Notes under the pieces: model-generated
Database searches by the model: none
Told to the model about the DNA's origin: nothing
The model's input: only the letters and a program-made list of their open reading frames with translations
Shown here: positions 16,902-24,881 of the stretch, one piece after another
Layout of the letters: each line of letters starts with the position of its first letter
Position numbering within the stretch: the stretch's first letter is position 1
DNA from: Phytohabitans sp037414955
GTDB taxonomy: Bacteria > Actinomycetota > Actinomycetes > Mycobacteriales > Micromonosporaceae
Assembly: GCA_037414955.1 (NCBI GenBank)
Contig: JBBEWH010000030.1
Coordinates: 1 to 64,000, forward strand
DNA: 64,000 nt
Direction of reading: 5' to 3'
Made by a program: the position numbers and the translations under genes

Positions 16902-17840
16902 ATGTACAGGTCGGCACAACGGCGCAGCTCGACCATGAGCGGACGCACCAAGCGCATCATCGGCGTGGTCGCGACGCTCGTGGTGTTCGGCGGCATAGTC
17001 ACCGTCACCCAGGTCTCGTCGGCGCGGGAACGCAGCCGTGGCCGGGCGCCGGCTACTACTGCTTGCCGACCCGCGCCCAATGGCACCGCGCCAGCGGGTC
17101 AGCAAGACGTGACCACCAGCCGTCAGAACGGCCGCACCGTGCGCAACTACTGGGGCGACGGTCAGGCCTGTGTGCCGGTGAACAACGCCGGCAACAACGG
17201 GGGAAACAACGGCGGTAACAACAACGGCGGCAACAACGGCGGTAACAGCAGCCAGCAGCCGAACCCGCCGGCGACCACCGCCCCGCCGCCGCCGCTGGAC
17301 TTCGGTCCGGACGAGTGTGACGAGGGCAATGGCCTGCAGATCCACGACGGCTTCCAGAACGGCAACCGTTGCGTCGACACGCAGATGGGTGAGGTGACCG
17401 ACGCCGCCACCAACCCGAGCCTGCTGATCACCGACGCGCCGCGCAGCGTGCGGGTGAACCAGCCGTTCACGATCCGGGTCAGCACCCGGAACCTGGTCCG
17501 TGACCGGTTCCTGCCGGCCGGTCAGGGTGGGTACTACGTGGACATGTCGATCCTGAACGCGCAGGGCCTGACCCGTGGGCACTTCCACACCGGGTGCCGG
17601 ATCCTGAACAGCACGCAGGCGGCTCCGGACCCGGCGCCGGCGCCGGCGTTCTTCGTGGCGACCGAGGACGGCGGGGGTGGCGCGCAGCCGGACGTGATCG
17701 AGATCCGGGTGCCGGGCCTGGCGCAGCGGGGCACGTTCCAATGTGCCTCGTGGGCTGGTGACGCGTCCCACCGGGCGCCGATGATGCAGCGGGCGAACCA
17801 GATCCCGGCGTTCGACTCGGTGCGTATCACCGTCCGATAG
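16902..17840 (+). CDS. Membrane-anchored/exported protein with Asn-Gly repeat linker
   Basis: 312-residue protein. The ATG at 16902 follows AAGGAGAAGG; an in-frame upstream start at 16782 lacks one. One N-terminal hydrophobic helix (about residues 20-40, IIGVVATLVVFGGIVTV) acts as signal or anchor. A low-complexity linker of repeated GGNN units (about 95-120) and a Pro-rich stretch follow. The C-terminal ~190 residues form a conserved-looking outer domain (NGLQIHDGFQNGNRC, IRVSTRNLVRDRF, GHFHTGCRIL). I do not recognise a named family; similar proteins occur in Micromonosporaceae. It precedes a YcnI-like gene but is separated from it by a perfect hairpin. Confidence 0.78.
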   Translation: MYRSAQRRSSTMSGRTKRIIGVVATLVVFGGIVTVTQVSSARERSRGRAPATTACRPAPNGTAPAGQQDVTTSRQNGRTVRNYWGDGQACVPVNNAGNNGGNNGGNNNGGNNGGNSSQQPNPPATTAPPPPLDFGPDECDEGNGLQIHDGFQNGNRCVDTQMGEVTDAATNPSLLITDAPRSVRVNQPFTIRVSTRNLVRDRFLPAGQGGYYVDMSILNAQGLTRGHFHTGCRILNSTQAAPDPAPAPAFFVATEDGGGGAQPDVIEIRVPGLAQRGTFQCASWAGDASHRAPMMQRANQIPAFDSVRITVR

Positions 17841-17861
17841 TGACAGTCCGATAGCGACAGC

Positions 17862-17892
17862 AGGGAGCACGGACCGACGGTCCGTGCTCCCT
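17862..17892 (+). terminator. Perfect hairpin after the Asn-Gly-linker gene
   Basis: AGGGAGCACGGACC and GGTCCGTGCTCCCT form a 14-base perfect stem around a GAC loop, 21 bases past the stop codon. It lies 22 bases before the next start, so it may either terminate or process the message between the two genes. Confidence 0.75.
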
Positions 17893-17914
17893 GACGCGGT
17901 TTGAAGGAGTTGCC

Positions 17915-18628
17915 ATGTTTCGCATCCGGCGCGCCGCGGTCGTGGCGTTCGGCGCGGCCGCGTTCGGCGCGTTCGGCCTCGCGTCGCCCGCCGTCGCGGG
18001 CGTGACCATCACGCCGACCGAAGCCCCGCGTGGCCAAGGGGTCAAGGTGACGTTCCAGATCCCGGAGGAGCGTCCGGGCGCACAGACCACCAAGGTGGAG
18101 TTGGTGGTGCCGCGGGAGACCCCGATCGGCGAGGTCTATCCGATGTCGTCGAACGACTGGGCCCCGATCACCACGGTCCGCGACCTGAGCGCGCCGGTCG
18201 CCGGGCTGCACGGCACCACGTCGCAGGTGACCGACCGGATCACGTGGACCCGGGTGAGCGGCAGGGCGGCCGCGGGCCAGGCGATCCCGCTCATCGTCTC
18301 GATGGGCCCGATGCCGGTGCAGGGCGACCAGGTCGTGTTCGAGCTCGTGCAGACGTACTCGGACGGCACCGTCGTGCGCTGGGGCGCCGCCGATCCGGCA
18401 CACCCGGCCGTGACCATCAAGCTGACCGACGGGGCGCCGGGGGGCGGCTCCCACCACGGCGGCACCGCGCAGCAGCAGCAACAGCAGACGGTTGCGGCGT
18501 CGTCGACGGAGGACACCGGTGGGTCGTACGCGATCCTGAGCGCCGGCCTGCTCGCCGGCCTGGGCCTCGGCGCCGCCGGCCTCTGGTTCATCACGCGCAG
18601 TCGCCGAAAGCCCACCGAATCCGCCTAA
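17915..18628 (+). CDS. YcnI-like (DUF1775) exported protein, lacking the N-terminal copper His
   Basis: 237-residue exported protein. Signal peptide with AVA cleavage motif (about residue 28), a DUF1775/YcnI beta-sandwich (about 29-165; GVTITPTEAPRGQGVKVTF, ...VPRETPIGEVYP), a Gln-rich linker, and a C-terminal membrane helix (about 205-228) followed by RSRRK. B. subtilis YcnI binds Cu(II) through the His exposed after signal cleavage; here the equivalent mature residue appears to be Gly (AVA then GVTI). The tryptophan-containing SSNDWAPI segment is kept. No ycnJ/copC-type gene is adjacent. The domain call is good; altered or absent copper binding is inferred. Confidence 0.82.
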   Translation: MFRIRRAAVVAFGAAAFGAFGLASPAVAGVTITPTEAPRGQGVKVTFQIPEERPGAQTTKVELVVPRETPIGEVYPMSSNDWAPITTVRDLSAPVAGLHGTTSQVTDRITWTRVSGRAAAGQAIPLIVSMGPMPVQGDQVVFELVQTYSDGTVVRWGAADPAHPAVTIKLTDGAPGGGSHHGGTAQQQQQQTVAASSTEDTGGSYAILSAGLLAGLGLGAAGLWFITRSRRKPTESA

Positions 18629-18630
18629 CC

Positions 18631-18689
18631 CCATGATCAAGGCGTCCCTCGAGTCGTTATAACGACTTGAGGGACGCCTTGATCATGGA
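18631..18689. repeat. CCATGATCAAGGCGTCC hairpin repeat, copy 6
   Basis: Nearly perfect hairpin (CCCTCGAGTCGTT, TATA loop, AACGACTTGAGGG). It starts three bases after the YcnI-like stop and ends just before the GCAACC promoter element of the sigma gene. Confidence 0.92.
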
Positions 18690-18695
18690 GGGTGA

Positions 18696-18736
18696 GCAAC
18701 CTTTCGACGGCCCGGACCCGATAACGGTGCGACGCC
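18696..18736 (+). promoter_or_regulatory. ECF-type promoter of the SigE-family gene
   Basis: GCAACCTTT at 18696 and CCCGATAACGGTGCGACGCC at 18717 reproduce the subtilisin promoter at 6004-6044 with identical spacing. Autoregulation by the sigma factor encoded directly downstream is the simplest reading. Confidence 0.75.
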
Positions 18737-18752
18737 GGCGAAGGGAGCCTGG

Positions 18753-19271
18753 GTGGCGACGGAGGAAGACCGGGAGTACGTCGAGTACGTCTCGGCGGTG
18801 CTCGATCGGCTCAGACGCACCGCCTACCTACTGTGCGGTGACGGTGACCGGGCCGACGACATCGTCCAGGCCACGCTCGTGGCGGTGTACCTGCGCTGGA
18901 GGAAGATCCGCGCGGTCGACAACATCGACGGCTACGTCCACCGCATCCTGGTGCGCCGCTACATCGACGAGCATCGCACCGGGTGGGCCCGCGTCCTGCT
19001 GGCCTGGCGCCAGCACGACGTCGAAGCGCCGGCCGGCCGCGACCTGGAGGACGCGCACGCGGTCCGGGACGCGCTCGCCAAGCTGTCCCGTGGCCAGCGG
19101 ACCGTCCTGGTGCTGCGCTACTTCTGCGACCTGTCGATCGAGGACACGGCCGCGGCGCTGGGCTGCTCGACCGGCAACGTCAAGAGCCAGTCCTCCCGCG
19201 GCCTCGCCGCGCTGCGCGACCTGCTCGGCGAGCAGTGGTATCCCCAATCCCCAGCCAGGAGCATGCGATGA
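18753..19271 (+). CDS. SigE-family ECF RNA polymerase sigma factor
   Basis: 172-residue sigma factor. GTG start at 18753 after GGGAGCCTGG. Region 2 (about residues 10-75: LRRTAYLLCGDGDRADDIVQ, LRWRKI) and region 4 (about 108-160: LSRGQRTVLVLRYFCDLSIE and the HTH DTAAALGCSTGNVKSQSSRGL) are complete. This family in actinomycetes is small, often autoregulated and paired with a membrane-bound partner, as here through an ATGA overlap with the next gene. The promoter matches that of the subtilisin gene at 6061, suggesting a regulon that includes secreted proteolysis. Confidence 0.9.
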   Translation: MATEEDREYVEYVSAVLDRLRRTAYLLCGDGDRADDIVQATLVAVYLRWRKIRAVDNIDGYVHRILVRRYIDEHRTGWARVLLAWRQHDVEAPAGRDLEDAHAVRDALAKLSRGQRTVLVLRYFCDLSIEDTAAALGCSTGNVKSQSSRGLAALRDLLGEQWYPQSPARSMR

Positions 19272-20458
19272 CGACAGATACCGAGAGCCGAGTGCGGGAC
19301 CTGCTGGCCGCGGTCGACCCCCCACCGCCCCGGATGACGGCCGCCGACCTGATGGTCACCGGCCAGCGCACCCGGCGCCGCCGCCGGCAACGGCAGGTGA
19401 CGGGGGTCGCCGCCGTCGCCGTGCTCGGCATCGGCGCCGTGACCGGCGCGATCACCGCGAGCGGCCCCGGCGCCGGACCCGATGCCGGCCCCGCCGGCAC
19501 GCCACCGCGGGTCGCGCGGGCCTGCGCCGTGGAACGGCTGGACCTGCCCGCCGGCGCGACCGCCGGCGAGGTCAACGCCGGGTCGCCCAACGGCCGCTAC
19601 CTGGCCGGGTTCGCCAGCGGCAGTGGCAACGCGGGTACGCCGGTGCGCTGGGACGGCACCCGCGCCACCGCGATCCAGCTGGCCGGCATCGGCGAAGCCC
19701 AGGGCGTCAACGACAGCGGCGTCGTCGTGGGGGAGGGCCAGGCCGGCTCCCGCCAGTTCGCCTGGGCGTACGCGGATGGCACGGTGGTCGAGCTGCCGGT
19801 GCCCGACGGGTACACCGGTGCGCAGGCGACCGGCGTCAACGCGGCCGGGCTCGTCAGCGGCGTGCTGTTCGACGGGAATCGGGTCGCGGCGGCCGTGTGG
19901 CGGGGCGCCACGGCGACCGCTCCGGTGCGGGTACTGGACGCGGCCGGTGAGGCGATGGCGTTCGGCATCGCTGACGACGGCGTCGTGGTCGGCAGGTTGC
20001 GCGACGGCAGCGCCGCGTACCGGTGGGATGCGAGCGGTCGGGGGCAGACGCTGCCGCTCCCGGCGGGCGCCGGCGGCGGCGCCGCGCACGGCGTGCGCGG
20101 CGGGTGGGCGTACGGCCTGGCGGCCCCCGACGACCCGGCGGTGCCCCCCACGGCGTCGACGGCCGGACCTCAGGTCGTCGACCCGAACGTCGCCGTGGTG
20201 TGGCACCTGGCGACCGGCGAGCCCACCACTGTGGACGGTGGCCGGGTGGAGGCGATCACGCCCGCCGGTCACATGACGGTCAACCACGACGGCGGCACGG
20301 CCGCGATCCGCGCGCCGGACGGCACCGAGCTGGCCCTGCCCGGCGTGCGCACCGGCGGGTCGCCGGTCGCCAAGGCGTACGCGTACGCGCTCAGCGACGA
20401 CGGCACCCAGGCCGGTGGCAGCAGCGACAGCGTCCCCGTCCGCTGGAGCTGCCGCTAA
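19268..20458 (+). CDS. Membrane-anchored HAF-repeat/propeller-like partner of the SigE-family factor
   Basis: 396-residue protein with a cytoplasmic N-terminus (about 1-38, RRRRRQRQ before the membrane), one membrane helix (about 40-62) and an outside domain. The outer domain has repeats of about 40-50 residues of the type GVNDSGVVVGE, GVNAAGLVSGV, GIADDGVVVGR, ALSDDGTQAGG, which are HAF-type strands likely building a beta-propeller. Coupling to the sigma gene suggests it is the anti-sigma or sensor partner; no zinc motif is visible, so the mechanism would differ from ZAS anti-sigma factors. The ATG at 19268 overlaps the sigma stop. Function is inferred from context. Confidence 0.78.
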   Translation: MTTDTESRVRDLLAAVDPPPPRMTAADLMVTGQRTRRRRRQRQVTGVAAVAVLGIGAVTGAITASGPGAGPDAGPAGTPPRVARACAVERLDLPAGATAGEVNAGSPNGRYLAGFASGSGNAGTPVRWDGTRATAIQLAGIGEAQGVNDSGVVVGEGQAGSRQFAWAYADGTVVELPVPDGYTGAQATGVNAAGLVSGVLFDGNRVAAAVWRGATATAPVRVLDAAGEAMAFGIADDGVVVGRLRDGSAAYRWDASGRGQTLPLPAGAGGGAAHGVRGGWAYGLAAPDDPAVPPTASTAGPQVVDPNVAVVWHLATGEPTTVDGGRVEAITPAGHMTVNHDGGTAAIRAPDGTELALPGVRTGGSPVAKAYAYALSDDGTQAGGSSDSVPVRWSCR

Positions 20459-20468
20459 CCCCTCTCGC

Positions 20469-20524
20469 CCATGATCAAGGCGTCCCTCAAGTCCCCCCCC
20501 CCCCCCCCCACCCCCCCCCCCCCC
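20469..20524. repeat. Hairpin repeat copy 7, broken by a poly-C tract
   Basis: The left arm CCATGATCAAGGCGTCCC and TCAAGT is present, then a run of 17 C, one A and 14 C replaces the loop and right arm. A G11 run lies at 20545-20555. This is either slipped-strand expansion or an assembly fault at a hairpin. Confidence 0.7.
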
Positions 20525-21602
20525 GCGGGGGCCCCGGGGGTAATGGGGGGGGGGGTGAGTAGTGGGCGGTGATCCGGCGGGCGGGGCCGTCGACCGTGAC
20601 CCGGCCGCCGTAGGGCAGCACCCACTGCGGGTCGGTGTGGCCGAGGTCGATGTCGAAGACGATCATCGCGTCCGGGTTGTAACGCTCGAACGCGCGCAGG
20701 AACGCCGCCCGCTGCTCCGCCCGGAACCGCTGCCGCTCCGCCGCGGTGGTGCGCCGTTCCAGGCTGCTGGCCTTGGCGGTGCCGACCAGGACGGCCGGGA
20801 ACTGCGCCAGCAGCCCGCGCTCGCCGGCGTCGCGCAGCATCTGGAACACCGCGGCCGCGGACGGCATGTCCTCGCTGGTCTCCAGCAGCAGCACGCAGCC
20901 GGCGTAGTCGTCGACCGGGCGGATCCACCGGCTCGCCGCGAGGTTCCAGTGCAGCACCTCGAGGCAGCCGCCCCAGGTCGGCGCGGTGACCACCCGGTCG
21001 GGCTGGTGCCAGGTCCAGCCGGGCGCGGCGATCGTCGGCGCGGCCTGGCCCAGCAGGGTGGGGTCGCCCCAGTCGAGTTCGTCCTCGGTGAACACGTCGA
21101 CCGGGTGCAGGTCGACGTCGCCGCCGGTGAACAGGGCCGCGCGCAGCGAACCCACCGACACCGGATGCGTGCCGGCGCCGCGCCCGAGGTGCATCATCGT
21201 CGAGCCGCCGTGGAAGCTGGCGACGCCGGCGTTCCACAGCCAGTTCAGCAGGTTGACGTTGTCGCTGAACCCGCAGAACGGTTTCGGGTCGGCGGTGACC
21301 ACCGCCGGGTCGAGGAACGGCAGCACGGTCAGCTGGTCGTCGCCGCCGATGGTGGCCAGCACCGCGCGCACCGACGGGTCGGCGAACGCGGCCATCAGGT
21401 CGGCCGCCCGGTCCTCGGGCCGGGCGTCCAGGCGGCGGGTGGTCGGGTACTCCACCGGCTCCAGATCGAGCTCGTCGCGCAGCCGCCGCATCGCCAGCTC
21501 GTGCACGGCGGGAAACGCGCCCGGCGCGGCGAACGACGGCGAGACCACCGCCACTCGATCTCCGGCGGTCAGCTTGCGCGGGATCCTGAACTCCGGTCGC
21601 AT
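20487..21602 (-). CDS. S66-family LD-carboxypeptidase/MccF-like serine peptidase
   Basis: 371-residue reading frame; the family core ends near ARRITAHY. S66 enzymes cut L,D-peptide bonds in murein recycling (LdcA) or acyl-sulfamoyl adenylates (MccF immunity). The triad elements match: Ser in CGFSDN (about 123), Glu in LLLETSED (about 236) and His in LGHTDPQW (about 330). TIGGDDQ near residue 88 is typical of the MccF-like branch. The last ~25 residues (Pro/Gly-only) are read from a homopolymer tract, so the true C-terminus probably lies near 20560 and the end may be frameshifted. The ATG at 21602 is divergent from a P450 gene 110 bases away. The N-terminal extension to 21665 is rejected for lack of a ribosome site. 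Confidence 0.85.
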   Translation of the reverse strand: MRPEFRIPRKLTAGDRVAVVSPSFAAPGAFPAVHELAMRRLRDELDLEPVEYPTTRRLDARPEDRAADLMAAFADPSVRAVLATIGGDDQLTVLPFLDPAVVTADPKPFCGFSDNVNLLNWLWNAGVASFHGGSTMMHLGRGAGTHPVSVGSLRAALFTGGDVDLHPVDVFTEDELDWGDPTLLGQAAPTIAAPGWTWHQPDRVVTAPTWGGCLEVLHWNLAASRWIRPVDDYAGCVLLLETSEDMPSAAAVFQMLRDAGERGLLAQFPAVLVGTAKASSLERRTTAAERQRFRAEQRAAFLRAFERYNPDAMIVFDIDLGHTDPQWVLPYGGRVTVDGPARRITAHYSPPPPLPPGPPRGGGGWGGGGGT

Positions 21603-21712
21603 GCCTTCATCTAATCGCGGCGGGCAAGCGAGATTCCTTTCGCTGGCCGTGACGAGGAGGCACACTCGTAGTTACTCCATTGATGCGTGTGATCGTCTCC
21701 AAGGGGGCCGGC

Positions 21713-22933
21713 ATGCTGACAGCGGCGAAATCCGGCGATGTCCCGTTCCTCGACGTCGTCGATCCATCGTTCGACTTCGCGGCGCCCGAGGTGACCGCGG
21801 CCCAAGCGAGAAGCTGGTACGCGCAGAGCCCGATCGGGCTCCTGGTGCTGCGCTACGCGGAGGCCCGCGACCTGCTGCGGGACCCTCGGCTGGACCACAA
21901 CGGCAAAGGCTATATGGAGCAGTTCGGCATCTTGGAGGGGCCGATCTACGACTGGTTCGTACCGATGATCGTCAATCACGACGGGGACGATCACCGGCGC
22001 CTGCGTGGCCTGGTGAACAAGGCATTCACGCCGCGAATGATCAATAATCTGCGGCCGTTCATCCGCACGAGGGCCGAGCGGTTGGCTCAGGACCTGGCGT
22101 CGGCCGAGGTCTGCGAGTTCGTCGAGGACTTCGCGAACCCGTTGCCCCTCGCCGTCATGTGTGAACTGCTCGGCGTGCCGGCCGAGGACTACAACACGTT
22201 TCGGGTGTGGACCACGGACATCGGCCTGGTCTTCAGCCTCGCCCACGGCGGCGACACCGCCGCACGCGTGGAGAGGGCCGTCGTCGGCTTGTCTGGGTAC
22301 GTGGACCGGCTGATCGAGGAAAAGGCGGCGAACCCTACCGGCGACCTCATCTCCGCACTGGTGGCGGCGCAGCGGGCCGAAGGCACGGTCAGCCAGGACG
22401 AGTTGCGCAATCTCATTGTCACGCTGGTATTCGGCGCCCACGACAGCACCCGCCACCAGTTCTCCAACGCCATGGCCATCTTCTGCGACCACCCCGAACA
22501 GTGGAACCTGTTGGGCCAGCGCCCCGACCTGGCCGCCCAGGCCGTCGAGGAGATCATGCGGTGGCGCCCGTCAGCGGCCACGGTCTACCGATCGGTGGCG
22601 GAGGATTTCCGCTACGGAGGGCTGGATATCGAGGCGGGTACGTTCCTCTGGATGTGTGTGCAGGCCGCCCAGCGCGACCCGCGCGTCTTCAAGGACGGTG
22701 ACAGATTCGACATCACCGTCGCCAGGGAAGCGCCACCGTTGCAGTTCGGCGCCGGACCGCATCATTGCCTGGGCGCCGCGCTCGCCCGGGCCGAACTCTG
22801 CGAGGCGCTGCCCGTGCTCGCCAGCCGGCTGGGGCCACCGTCCATCGCCGGTCCGGTCACCTGGCGCCCGCCGACCGGAATCCACGGCCCCAACGAACTT
22901 CCGCTGCGCTTCGGGCCTAGGGCCCCTTCGTGA
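21713..22933 (+). CDS. Cytochrome P450
   Basis: 406-residue class I bacterial P450. The I-helix oxygen-activation segment is FGAHDSTRHQF (about 240; A-H-D-S-T in place of the usual AG-D-T), the K-helix ExxR is EIMRWRP (about 281), and the heme-binding loop is FGAGPHHCLGAALARAE (Cys about 351). The ATG at 21713 follows AAGGGGGCCGGC; an earlier in-frame ATG at 21680 gives 11 extra residues. It has no signal peptide, so it is soluble and needs ferredoxin partners not found in this window. Upstream is the divergent S66 peptidase; downstream, an alpha/beta hydrolase on the same strand after 133 bases. The substrate is unknown. Confidence 0.93.
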   Translation: MLTAAKSGDVPFLDVVDPSFDFAAPEVTAAQARSWYAQSPIGLLVLRYAEARDLLRDPRLDHNGKGYMEQFGILEGPIYDWFVPMIVNHDGDDHRRLRGLVNKAFTPRMINNLRPFIRTRAERLAQDLASAEVCEFVEDFANPLPLAVMCELLGVPAEDYNTFRVWTTDIGLVFSLAHGGDTAARVERAVVGLSGYVDRLIEEKAANPTGDLISALVAAQRAEGTVSQDELRNLIVTLVFGAHDSTRHQFSNAMAIFCDHPEQWNLLGQRPDLAAQAVEEIMRWRPSAATVYRSVAEDFRYGGLDIEAGTFLWMCVQAAQRDPRVFKDGDRFDITVAREAPPLQFGAGPHHCLGAALARAELCEALPVLASRLGPPSIAGPVTWRPPTGIHGPNELPLRFGPRAPS

Positions 22934-23066
22934 TACCTTCGGTGGCGGCGTGCGTCGCCGCGAACTGAGGAGGTGAGACCGATCAACGCTGTGACAGGTC
23001 GGGACTCCCTCCCTCGTATGGCCTAGGGAGTGCCCGCAGAAGGCATCCCGAAAGGCATGAAACGTT

Positions 23067-23801
23067 ATGCGCTTCATCTCCGAGACGTCGTCCGATGGCG
23101 TCCGCGAACAGCTCTTTACCCTCGGTGAGATTCCCGGCGTGCTGTGGACGCCGGAAGGCGCCGCCGGACCCCGTCCCCTGATCCTGATGGGACACGGCGG
23201 CGGCCAGCACAAGAAGGCCCCCGGCGTGGTGGCCCGGGCGCGCCGCTTCGTGGCCGAGTGCGATTTCGCGGTGGTGGCGGTCGACGTGCCCGGCCACGGC
23301 GACCGGCCGACGGACGAGGAATACCACCGCATCGCGACCGAGAACCAGGCGCGCGTGGCGGCCGGCGAGGAGCTGGCTCCGCTGCTCGCGGGTTTCCAGG
23401 CGCTCGTCGCTCGGCAGACCGTCCCGGAATGGCGGGCGGTCCTGGACGCGGTCCAGGCACTCGACCACGTCGGCGCCGGCCCGGTGGGCTATTGGGGTGT
23501 GTCGTTGGGGTGTGGACTCGGGGTTCCGTTCGTCGCCGCCGAGTCCCGGGTCCGCGCCGCGGTGCTGGGGTTGGGCGGTGCGCTGGCTTCGGCCGAGGTC
23601 GCCGCGCGGATCACCGTCCCGGTGGAGTTCCTGGTGCAGTGGGACGACGAGCGGGTGCCGCGGGCCCAGGGCCTGGCGCTGTTCGACGCCCTGGCGTCCG
23701 CGGAGAAGACGCTGCACGCCAATCCCGGCAAGCACGGGGAGCTCCCGGCGTTCGAGCTGGACAGCACGGTGCGGTTCTTCGCCCGCCACCTGCTCCCATG
23801 A
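23067..23801 (+). CDS. Alpha/beta-hydrolase (dienelactone hydrolase-like)
   Basis: 244-residue cytoplasmic hydrolase. The oxyanion strand LILMGHGGG is near residue 34; the nucleophile elbow GYWGVSLGCG places Ser at about 148; the acid is probably in FLVQWDDERVP (about 193); and His lies in NPGKHGELP. It starts with the ATG at 23067 after CCCGAAAGGC. No signal peptide. The stop TGA is supplied by the CCATGATCAG of a hairpin repeat half. It may act with the P450 upstream, but the 133-base gap and the lack of shared pathway genes make that speculative. Confidence 0.87.
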   Translation: MRFISETSSDGVREQLFTLGEIPGVLWTPEGAAGPRPLILMGHGGGQHKKAPGVVARARRFVAECDFAVVAVDVPGHGDRPTDEEYHRIATENQARVAAGEELAPLLAGFQALVARQTVPEWRAVLDAVQALDHVGAGPVGYWGVSLGCGLGVPFVAAESRVRAAVLGLGGALASAEVAARITVPVEFLVQWDDERVPRAQGLALFDALASAEKTLHANPGKHGELPAFELDSTVRFFARHLLP

Positions 23802-23834
23802 TCAGGGCGTCCCTGAAGTAGTTCGCTGTGGTTC
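23797..23834. repeat. Hairpin repeat, decayed copy 8
   Basis: Left arm CCCATGATCAGGGCGTCCC is intact and supplies the hydrolase stop codon. The right arm is reduced to GGTTCAGGGGA. It sits between convergent genes (hydrolase and nurA-like). Confidence 0.7.
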
Positions 23835-23845
23835 AGGGGAGGAGG

Positions 23846-24805
23846 TCAGGTGCGGGTGGCGGCCAGGGTCAGGGCGCGGTGCAGCAGCCGGGCGTCGCCG
23901 AGCAACGCGCGCAGGCGGCGCTCCAGGCCCGCGATCGGGATCAGGTTCTGCGGCGCGCGCGGATCCTTGTACGCCGTCGACGCGAACCGGGGCAGCGTCA
24001 CCAGCGACAGGTCGGCCAGCTCGACCGCCTGCGCCACGGTCAGGTCCGGCGAGCACTCCACCCGCACGATCCCAGCCCACGGCGCGCCACCCGAGCCGGG
24101 CAGCCGCAGGTACCACGACCAGCCACCCCACGCCGTGCCGAGCGCGAAGACCGGCGACCGCTGGCCCGGCCGCAGCGCGGTCACCACGCCGGCGAGGGCG
24201 GCCGGCAGGTACTGGCTGTGCTGCGTCTTGATGTATCCGATGGTGCGCGGCAGCTGGCGGCGGTTGCGCAGCGGCCCGTCGACCACGAGCAGGTCGCCGT
24301 CGGCGCGGGCCGCGCCGGACACCTCGACCTCGAGCGCGGTGAGCGGTCCCTGCACCGCCGCGGGCAGCTTGCTCAGTTCGCCGGAGCCGCTGACCTGGTG
24401 CAGCGCGTACCGGATCGGCCCGACCGCCACCTCGCTCGCCGACGGGCTGGCGGTGAACAGGCCGCGGGCCACCCGGGTGCCGGCCAGTTCGGCGGCGCCA
24501 CGGCCCAGGTCGCAGCGGACCACGCCGGCCGCGTAGGAGGCGGCCAGTCCCGGGTACGACGTGCCGTCCGGCTCTTCCGTCCACAGCCCGGCGTCGATCC
24601 GGCGTACCCCGTCGACGAGCAGCACGACGTCGGGTGCGCGCAGGGTGCCGGGCGCGGCGAGCGGGCGCCAGTCGTCGGGCGGTAGCTCGACAGCGGGGTC
24701 CACCTGCGCGGTGCTCGGCGCGGCCGGGCCACCACCCCCGTCACCGCCCTCGAACGACCCCCCATACGCCGGGTCCCAGGTGTCGACGAACAACCGCGCG
24801 CTCAC
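23846..24805 (-). CDS. NurA-domain nuclease, last gene of a herA-sbcD-sbcC-nurA operon
   Basis: 319-residue protein that I assign to the NurA family (5'-3' nuclease partnering the HerA ATPase) from VVLLVDGVRRIDAGL (about 61; Asp of the catalytic D-G motif), the later GYIKTQHSQYL (about 190), PVFALGTAWGGWSWYL and the C-terminal FASTAYKDPRAPQNLIPI. The GTG at 24805 sits 5 bases after GGGAGG; an in-frame GTG six bases earlier would overlap that site. It is the fourth minus-strand gene after herA, sbcD and sbcC, the same order as the Sulfolobus herA-mre11-rad50-nurA operon, which strongly supports the call. A hairpin repeat separates it from sbcC. Confidence 0.75.
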   Translation of the reverse strand: MSARLFVDTWDPAYGGSFEGGDGGGGPAAPSTAQVDPAVELPPDDWRPLAAPGTLRAPDVVLLVDGVRRIDAGLWTEEPDGTSYPGLAASYAAGVVRCDLGRGAAELAGTRVARGLFTASPSASEVAVGPIRYALHQVSGSGELSKLPAAVQGPLTALEVEVSGAARADGDLLVVDGPLRNRRQLPRTIGYIKTQHSQYLPAALAGVVTALRPGQRSPVFALGTAWGGWSWYLRLPGSGGAPWAGIVRVECSPDLTVAQAVELADLSLVTLPRFASTAYKDPRAPQNLIPIAGLERRLRALLGDARLLHRALTLAATRT

Positions 24806-24813
24806 GCGCACCT

Positions 24814-24873
24814 CCCATGATCGAGGCGTCCCTCAAGTAGCTCCAACGACGTGAAGGACGCCTTGATCATGGG
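24814..24873. repeat. CCATGATCAAGGCGTCC hairpin repeat, copy 9
   Basis: Full hairpin (CCCTCAAGTAGCT, loop, AACGACGTGAAGG) filling the 76-base space between the sbcC stop and the nurA-like start, inside what is otherwise one operon. Confidence 0.9.
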
Positions 24874-24881
24874 GAAGGCGT

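Noticed and set aside
20494..20560. Poly-C/poly-G tract as a G-quadruplex regulatory site or replication origin
   Set aside because: It coincides with a broken hairpin repeat and looks like slippage or an assembly fault; no DnaA boxes or other origin features were seen.
21713..23801. P450 plus alpha/beta hydrolase as a natural-product gene cluster
   Set aside because: No scaffold-forming synthase, tailoring set, regulator or transporter is nearby; two catabolic-type genes do not make a cluster.
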